A stretch of DNA of 64,000 bases. Origin: Mesorhizobium sp. M1D.F.Ca.ET.043.01.1.1 (GTDB taxonomy: Bacteria > Pseudomonadota > Alphaproteobacteria > Rhizobiales > Rhizobiaceae). This document shows positions 58,710-64,000 of this stretch, piece after piece (the stretch's first letter is position 1; every line of letters starts with the position of its first letter). The stretch spans positions 3,782,001 to 3,846,000 of the forward strand of contig NZ_CP034444.1 in NCBI RefSeq assembly GCF_003952385.1. Direction: 5' to 3'. The position numbers and the translations under genes are program-made. The notes under the pieces are model-generated. The model was not told where the DNA came from, made no database searches, and worked only from the letters and a program-made list of their open reading frames with translations.

Positions 58710-59009
58710 TCATCCGAACTTGAACAGGACACCAAAGCCGCCGCGCGGATAGTTCCACTCGATGTCGCCGCCTTTCTCGCACAATATCCGGCAGGTGCCG
58801 CATTCCATGCAGCCGTCGGCGGTGATCTCGACTTGACCCTTGTCATTCAACTCATAGCATTTCGCCGGACAGACGTAGGTCAACGCAAGCAAGTTCGCGC
58901 TTGGCTTGTCGTGCGGTCGCACTATAATATGGGGGCGGCCGGAATCGACCAGATAGCGGTTCTGGTAAAGTTTGTCCTCGACACGAACCTTCGTCACTGC
59001 GATCGTCAT
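58710..59009 (-). CDS. fixX: Ferredoxin-like protein FixX
   Basis: The 99-residue protein has one CPAKCYEL motif and a cluster region [11 protein letters not shown], ending in [15 protein letters not shown], exactly the FixX pattern. It serves with FixABC in electron bifurcation towards nitrogenase. It starts 12 bases after the fixC stop. Confidence 0.95.
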   Translation of the reverse strand: MTIAVTKVRVEDKLYQNRYLVDSGRPHIIVRPHDKPSANLLALTYVCPAKCYELNDKGQVEITADGCMECGTCRILCEKGGDIEWNYPRGGFGVLFKFG

Positions 59010-59021
59010 CTTGTACCCTCT

Positions 59022-60326
59022 TCAGCGCCATGCCAATGCCAGGCGGACCGCGTCGCTGACCAACCCCCAGCGCGAGCGCGCGTTGATGAAGGCGGCCGTG
59101 GTGTTCTTTTCCTTCTCGATCTTCGGCGTGCCGTCGACACGCATGAAGTTCTGAGCGGCATGCGACATCAGCCGCGGATAGCTGTCAAAAAAGTTGCTGG
59201 AATTGGTGTGGAGCAAGGCTGGCATGTCCTTGTATTTCTTAAGATCCTTGATCACAAAGGAGTCATCCAGCATCGTCTTGTAGAGCGCAAGGTTCGCTTT
59301 GGTCATAGGACCGTTGCGGCTTTTGACTTTGATGATCGCCTCAGCCGCGACACGACCCGAGGTCATGGCAAGGTTCGAACCCTCACGGTGAATGGCATTG
59401 TTCAGTTGCGCTGCGTCGCCGACGATGACCCAACCGTCGCCGAAGAGCTGCGGAATGGCCTTGTAACCACCTTCGGGGATAAGATGGGCGGCATATTCTT
59501 TCACCTCCGAGCCAGCGATCAGCGGCCGGATCGAAGGATGGTTTTTCATCGCATCCAGGAGGGCGGACGGGCTCTCCATCGTCGCGGCGAAATCCGAGAC
59601 CAGGCAGCCGATGCCGAGTGATATCGACTCCTTGTTGGTGTAAAGGAAGCCGAGCCCGGCCATGCTGCGAGAGATCGTGCCCACGGCCTCGATTACGCAG
59701 CCTTCATCGCCCTTGACCCCGAACCGCTGGCCAATGACCTCTTCGGGCAAGAAATGCATTTCCTTGACGGCAAGCGCCACGGTCTCCGGCTTCGGCATCT
59801 CGCGCAGGCCTGCGCGAGTGCCAAGCAATCCCGACACCCCTTCTGCGAGAACGACCACATTCGCGAAGACCACTCCGCCAGCCCGGTCTGTGCGGACGCC
59901 GATCACCTTGCCATTGCCATCACGGACGAGTTCCGTCGCGGTCGTCTCACACAGGACCGTCGCGCCAGCCTCGCGCACCTTGCGGGAAAACCATTTGTCG
60001 AACTGGGCGCGAATGATCGTGTAGCGGTTGGGTTTCGCCTCATTGAAGTCGTCCGACCGGTAATGAATTCCGGTGTGAGACGTGTCGTCCAACACCCAAA
60101 GTCGCTGTTCGACCAGGTGCCGCTCGAGGGGCGCATCATCCCGGAAGTCCGGGATGATCTTCTCCAGCATGTTCGCGTACATTATGGCACCCTGGACGTT
60201 CTTAGAGCCCGGATATTCCCCGCGCTCCAACTGCAGTACCTTCAGCCCCTGGCTTGCCAAAGTGTAAGCAGCTGCGTTTCCAGACATGCCGGCTCCGACC
60301 ACTATGGCATCGAATTGTTCAATCAT
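59022..60326 (-). CDS. fixC: Flavoprotein-quinone oxidoreductase FixC
   Basis: The 434-residue protein has an N-terminal FAD-binding [14 protein letters not shown] motif, [26 protein letters not shown] and the [19 protein letters not shown] block of the ETF-quinone oxidoreductase family. With FixABX it couples NADH oxidation to reduction of quinone and a low-potential ferredoxin. MIEQFDAIV at 60326 is the start; GGGAGAGG precedes it. Confidence 0.96.
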   Translation of the reverse strand: MIEQFDAIVVGAGMSGNAAAYTLASQGLKVLQLERGEYPGSKNVQGAIMYANMLEKIIPDFRDDAPLERHLVEQRLWVLDDTSHTGIHYRSDDFNEAKPNRYTIIRAQFDKWFSRKVREAGATVLCETTATELVRDGNGKVIGVRTDRAGGVVFANVVVLAEGVSGLLGTRAGLREMPKPETVALAVKEMHFLPEEVIGQRFGVKGDEGCVIEAVGTISRSMAGLGFLYTNKESISLGIGCLVSDFAATMESPSALLDAMKNHPSIRPLIAGSEVKEYAAHLIPEGGYKAIPQLFGDGWVIVGDAAQLNNAIHREGSNLAMTSGRVAAEAIIKVKSRNGPMTKANLALYKTMLDDSFVIKDLKKYKDMPALLHTNSSNFFDSYPRLMSHAAQNFMRVDGTPKIEKEKNTTAAFINARSRWGLVSDAVRLALAWR

Positions 60327-60336
60327 GTCCTCTCCC

Positions 60337-61446
60337 TCAACTCGCAAGCTTGTCTCGACTGTGCGGCGACAGCCGCCGGGTGAAGGCTTCCGTCAGTGCG
60401 GGCAGGAAGCGGATTGCATCCGTGACGATCCCGAGGTGGGCGAACTCGAAAATCGGCGCGTTCGGATCGGTGTTGATCGCGACGATGAGATCGGCCCCCT
60501 CGACCCCAACTCGGTGCTGGATGGCGCCGGAAATTCCGGCCGCGATGTAAAGCTTCGGTCGAATGGTCTTGCCAGTTTGTCCAATCTGTCGATCAGCCGG
60601 CATCCAGCCCTTCTGGACCAAGGGGCGCGAACAGCCATGCTCGGCGCCGATCGCTCGGGCAAGATTCTTCACAAGCTGAAGGTTCTCCGCCGCTCCGAGA
60701 CCGAGGCCTCCCGCAACCACGACATCCGCATAGGCAAGATTTGCCATTGCCGACTGGTTATCCGGTAGGAAGCCGAGGACTTTGGTGACGATATCGTCCT
60801 CAACGAGCGACAGCTTGTGCCGCATGACACGCCCGACCGGCTTATCCACCCGTTGCGGCATAGGCATGACCCTTGGTCGCACCGTCGCCATTTGCGGCCG
60901 GTAATTTAGTGTATAGATCGTACACAACAATGAGCCACCAAAAGTCGGACGGGTCGCGGCGAGTGAACCGTCGGAATCTACATCAAGTTCGGTGCAGTCG
61001 GCCGTGAGCCCCGTCTGCAGGGTCGTCGCTACCGAGCCTGCAAGATCCCTGCCCAGTGTGGTCGCGCCGAGAAGGAGGATTTCGGGTTTATGGGTATTGA
61101 CCAGATCCGTGAGCGCCTTGGCGAACGGCTCGTTCCGGTAGTCGGCGAGCGGCGGCGCATCGACGATGTAGACAAGATCCGCCCCGTAAGCGAAGGCCTC
61201 GGCAACAGCGTCCTCGACCATCTCGCCCGGCGGTCCCAGCACGACGCCCGCGAGCTGGACTTCAAGCTTGTCGGCCAATTTGCGGCCTTCGCCCAGCAGT
61301 TCGAATGATACAGGATGCACATTGCCGCGTTCGAGCTCGAGGAAGACCCACACGTGCCGGTAGTCTTTGAAATGGTCGGGAAGTTCTTTCTTTACACCGG
61401 CACGGCCGGGGGCAATGCGAGGGGTGGTTTGGCTTGCGGTCGACAT
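60337..61446 (-). CDS. fixB: Electron transfer flavoprotein alpha subunit FixB
   Basis: The 369-residue protein has the ETF-alpha N-terminal domain ([20 protein letters not shown]) and the C-terminal FAD-binding part ([45 protein letters not shown]). It pairs with Fix[10 protein letters not shown] at 61446 has AGGAG upstream; the longer frame overlaps fixA and is not needed. The gene ends 10 bases before fixC begins. Confidence 0.96.
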   Translation of the reverse strand: MSTASQTTPRIAPGRAGVKKELPDHFKDYRHVWVFLELERGNVHPVSFELLGEGRKLADKLEVQLAGVVLGPPGEMVEDAVAEAFAYGADLVYIVDAPPLADYRNEPFAKALTDLVNTHKPEILLLGATTLGRDLAGSVATTLQTGLTADCTELDVDSDGSLAATRPTFGGSLLCTIYTLNYRPQMATVRPRVMPMPQRVDKPVGRVMRHKLSLVEDDIVTKVLGFLPDNQSAMANLAYADVVVAGGLGLGAAENLQLVKNLARAIGAEHGCSRPLVQKGWMPADRQIGQTGKTIRPKLYIAAGISGAIQHRVGVEGADLIVAINTDPNAPIFEFAHLGIVTDAIRFLPALTEAFTRRLSPHSRDKLAS

Positions 61447-61462
61447 TTTCTGCTCCTGGCCG

Positions 61463-62314
61463 TCACGTGCCGCTGTTGAAGGCCAGCTCATGTTCCAGCG
61501 CCGGCCGGCGGGTTAAGATATCGGCGATGAGTTCATCGGCTATGTCCTGCAAGCCCCTTTCCGCGGTGTCGATCTGCGCCGCCCTTTCTGCCCGTGCGGT
61601 GGGGGCGAAAACACGCTTGACGACTGTAGGCGAGCCACGCAGACCGCACCGGGTGAGATCGTCAATGCCGGCGTCGGCTGCAGTCCACTTCACGACTTGC
61701 CTGCGCGCCGCGCACAGAGCCTGCTGGAGCGAGCCCCGGCGGATTTCGTTGGTGTCTTCCAGCATGGTAATGAGGCAAGGGAGTCTGCTCTTCAGCAACT
61801 GGGTGCCGCCTTCGGCGCGACGCGCGACTTCGATCTCTCGCGTATCGAGATCGATGGAGGCAATCTTCGCGACATAGGTAAGTTGCGATAAATCTAGGCG
61901 CTTGGCTATGCCCGGTCCGACCTGGGCGGTATCGCCGTCAATCGTCTGCTTGCCGGTGAAGACGATGTCCGGCCTGCCGAAAGTCTCCCCAATTTTTGCG
62001 ATTGCTTGCGAAAGAGCAAAGGAAGTCGCCAGCGTATCGGATCCGGCAAAATAGCGGTCCGTCAAGAGAACTGCTCGGTCAGCACCGTAACCGAGCGCCT
62101 TTCGCAGCGAGTCCTCCGCCATGGGCGGACCCATTGTGAGCACAGTAACCTCGCCACCATGAACGTCGCGCAGTTTGAGCGCTTCTTCGAGGGCGAACAG
62201 GTCGTAAGGATTGATGATGGTCGGAACACCCTGACGCATGATCGTGTTCGTCACCGGGTGCACGCGGATCTGTGCCGAATCCGGCACCTGCTTGATGCAG
62301 ATTACGATATGCAT
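61463..62314 (-). CDS. fixA: Electron transfer flavoprotein beta subunit FixA
   Basis: The 283-residue protein starts [20 protein letters not shown] and has the ETF-beta blocks [31 protein letters not shown] and [18 protein letters not shown]. It is the first gene of fixABCX. The start at 62314 is set by family homology; the open frame continues upstream through the promoter. Confidence 0.96.
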   Translation of the reverse strand: MHIVICIKQVPDSAQIRVHPVTNTIMRQGVPTIINPYDLFALEEALKLRDVHGGEVTVLTMGPPMAEDSLRKALGYGADRAVLLTDRYFAGSDTLATSFALSQAIAKIGETFGRPDIVFTGKQTIDGDTAQVGPGIAKRLDLSQLTYVAKIASIDLDTREIEVARRAEGGTQLLKSRLPCLITMLEDTNEIRRGSLQQALCAARRQVVKWTAADAGIDDLTRCGLRGSPTVVKRVFAPTARAERAAQIDTAERGLQDIADELIADILTRRPALEHELAFNSGT

Positions 62315-62371
62315 TGGCGGTTTCTCTAAGCTCCCAGTCCGGATTCGTGCTTGGCGGTTCGCCTCATTGCC

Positions 62372-62389
62372 TGCATCGTTCATGCCAAG
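62372..62389 (-). promoter_or_regulatory. Sigma-54 promoter of fixABCX
   Basis: On the minus strand TTGGCATG, four bases, ATGCA has GG and GC spaced by 10 bases as required. The T before GC is changed to A. It is about 60 bases before fixA. Confidence 0.7.
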
Positions 62390-62458
62390 TCGTCTTCCTG
62401 CCTCTATTCCAGAAGGTGGCTTCGTTTGCTTCCGAGGAGGCGTCATGAGGACTGGATT

Positions 62459-62474
62459 TGTCGACTTCTCGACA
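62459..62474 (-). promoter_or_regulatory. NifA upstream activating sequence of fixABCX
   Basis: TGT, ten bases (CGACTTCTCG), ACA, about 70-75 bases upstream of the -24 element. Confidence 0.7.
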
Positions 62475-62502
62475 TTGTCGCGTCGCAGCCGTGTCGGGCT
62501 CA

Positions 62503-62880
62503 TTACTTTCCGAACCGCTTCAGTGCAGAGTCGAGCGGGACGAAGGCGCGGCCAGGTGCGGGACATATGTTTGGATCGTGGTCCCTTAGCACCTTGAACA
62601 CACGTTGCGTGAGCGGCGAGGAAGTCGCGAAATCTTCGTAGGCGCGTTCCAGCTTGGCGCGCACCCGCGCGGCGATTACCTGGTTAGGCAGACCGGAGAA
62701 ATCTTCTTCGGCAAGGTATTGGCCCACGCGCTTCATGATATGGAGCCGCGAGACATTCATCACTTTCGGGTCGTAGGAGACGCCAAGGCAGGCGAAGAAG
62801 TCCTCCGCGGCCGACAGGCCCTTCAGTCGCGCTAGGATATCGGTGCGATCGATCGGGCGGCTATCAGCGGAGCAGTTCAT
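62503..62880 (-). CDS. nifW: Nitrogenase-stabilising protein NifW
   Basis: The 125-residue protein has the NifW pattern: LARLKGLSAAEDFFACLGVS, YDPKVMNVSRLHIMKRVGQY and a C-terminal FKVLRDHDPNICPAPGRAFV. NifW protects or assists maturation of the MoFe protein. It lies between nifS and fixA in the same orientation, the usual Mesorhizobium order. Confidence 0.94.
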   Translation of the reverse strand: MNCSADSRPIDRTDILARLKGLSAAEDFFACLGVSYDPKVMNVSRLHIMKRVGQYLAEEDFSGLPNQVIAARVRAKLERAYEDFATSSPLTQRVFKVLRDHDPNICPAPGRAFVPLDSALKRFGK

Positions 62881-63060
62881 TGTATTCTCCCGGCGCGTAA
62901 TTGTGGTGTCGATGCATTGGTGACATTGCTGACGGCGTGCCGACCTCTGGCACGGCGGCTGGGCAAGAGACTTGGCGATCTCAAGCTTTTCTGAAGTGGT
63001 GAAGGCGACCCCGAGTTTGACTGCTCTCCATTGCGCAGGGTCGTCACGTTGAGGAAGACC
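62881..63060. other. nifS-nifW interval
   Basis: No gene or clear promoter element is visible; nifW is probably read through from nifS. Confidence 0.4.
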
Positions 63061-64000
63061 TCACGGCTCGTCGGCTATTGTGCCGCTCGGACCCGGGCCG
63101 GAATGAAGCTGTTCTGCACCTCGCCCGCACAGTCCAGCACTGGGAACGGCCCGTAGCTTCTCGGTGATCGCAGGCAGGACCTCAAGCACGCGGTCTACGT
63201 CATCTTCGCCGTTGTCACGCGACAAGGAGAAGCGGACTGCCCCACATGCCGCGTTCATAGCGATCAGAACATGGCTCGGTTCCAGTGAGCCAGAGGCACA
63301 GGCGGACCCGGCGGAACAGGCGATTCCCAGCCGGCTCAGGACAATTGGAATTGCATCGCCTTCGATACCTTCGAATCCAATGTTTGCAGTGTTTGGCAAT
63401 CGCTCTTGCGGATCGCCGTTGATGGATGTGTTTGGGATGCGCTGGATGATCCCGTTCTCAAGGCGGTCGCGCAACCATTTTATTCGTTTTGTCTCGTCCA
63501 TGAATTTCAAGGCGAGTTCGGCCGCCATGCCCAGTCCGACTATGCCGGGTGTGTTTTCAGTGCCTGCACGCCGGTCGCGCTCTTGGTGCCCACCCTTGAT
63601 CATGGAGGAGAAGCGCACGCCACGTCTTACATAAAGCGCGCCTATCCCCTTTGGACCATGCAGCTTGTGGGCGGAGAGCGACAGCATGTCGATCGCGGTC
63701 GATTTCAGCTCAATCGGAAGCCTTCCGACCGCCTGCACTGCATCAGTGTGGAAAAGCGCGCCGACTTCCCTGGCTAGATCGGCAAGCTTAACCACGGGAA
63801 AGATCGTACCGGTCTCATTGTTCGCCCACATTATCGAGACGATTGCCACTTGTGGAGTGAGAGCGGTTCTGTAGGCGTCCAGGTCGAGCCGGCCGTGGTG
63901 ATCGACTGGGATAATGTGCACCTTGACGCCGCGCGTCTTTTCAAGGTGCGCGCACAACTTCAGAACGGCCGGATGTTCAACCGCGGAAGTCACTATTTCC
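63061..64000 (-). CDS. nifS: Cysteine desulfurase NifS (N-terminus outside the window)
   Basis: NifS supplies sulfur for nitrogenase Fe-S clusters. The visible part (more than 310 residues) has VTSAVEHPAV, IVSIMWANNETGTIFPV, the PLP lysine in LSAHKLHGPKG, GGHQERDRRAGTENTPGIVG and the catalytic cysteine loop ACSAGSACASGS. The frame is open to the right edge, so the first 80 or so residues are missing. Its C-terminus extends some 25 residues beyond the usual end. Confidence 0.94.
   Translation of the reverse strand, partial: EIVTSAVEHPAVLKLCAHLEKTRGVKVHIIPVDHHGRLDLDAYRTALTPQVAIVSIMWANNETGTIFPVVKLADLAREVGALFHTDAVQAVGRLPIELKSTAIDMLSLSAHKLHGPKGIGALYVRRGVRFSSMIKGGHQERDRRAGTENTPGIVGLGMAAELALKFMDETKRIKWLRDRLENGIIQRIPNTSINGDPQERLPNTANIGFEGIEGDAIPIVLSRLGIACSAGSACASGSLEPSHVLIAMNAACGAVRFSLSRDNGEDDVDRVLEVLPAITEKLRAVPSAGLCGRGAEQLHSGPGPSGTIADEP

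Overview
The window looks like part of a symbiosis region (symbiosis island or megaplasmid type) of a nodulating rhizobium, most likely Mesorhizobium. This rests on a nod cluster (nodD, nodABC, nodIJ, nodH, nodFE, nodL) with four nod boxes, a nifS-nifW-fixABCX-(nifA)-nifB-fdxN-nifZ-nifT cluster, and a high-GC background full of broken genes. NodFE (polyunsaturated acyl chain), NodH (sulfation) and NodL (O-acetylation) together suggest sulfated, acetylated Nod factors with unusual acyl chains, typical of strains nodulating galegoid legumes. The species cannot be fixed from the sequence alone.

Left part, 1-5.4 kb: the 5' end of thiC with a TPP riboswitch (minus strand), then a decayed stretch with an scpB relic, then a DUF433/PIN-like toxin-antitoxin pair. 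From 5.4 to 23.5 kb lies a defence-like island. It contains a minus-strand operon of a giant DUF4011 helicase-nuclease, an Mre11/SbcD-like nuclease and a Rad50/SbcC-like ATPase; a plus-strand ABC-type ATPase with a HEPN-like C-terminus; an Mrr-like fragment; and a tightly coupled three-gene operon (metallophosphoesterase, ORC/STAND-like ATPase, and a two-lobed protein I do not recognise). That operon is my best candidate for an undescribed system.

From 23.5 to 32.3 kb metabolic genes (methyltransferase, orphan gltD, 2-oxoglutarate dioxygenase) are mixed with relics (M16 peptidase, sugar-binding protein, cysteine synthase, multicopper oxidase). From 32.3 to 50.2 kb is the nod region. Two nearly identical direct copies of a nodD-relic/nod box/nodA-relic/nodF/nodE module, about 2 kb each and 15.7 kb apart, bracket nodABC-nodIJ-nodH, dctA, a LacI regulator, a sugar isomerase-like gene, intact nodD and a broken IS110 element. 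The two NodE copies are identical except for sharply bounded patches that probably line the acyl pocket.

From 50.2 to 64 kb are an N-terminally truncated nifA (no GAF domain, GAFTDA instead of GAFTGA), nodL and the nif/fix cluster on the minus strand. In that cluster the nifA at its usual place between fixX and nifB is a wreck next to an IS66 fragment and a frameshifted hydrolase. Sigma-54 promoters with NifA-type upstream sites are visible before nifB and fixA, and a sigma-54 promoter precedes dctA. Nod genes make the signal, dctA supplies dicarboxylates, and nif/fix genes serve nitrogenase maturation and electron delivery. nifHDK are not in this window.
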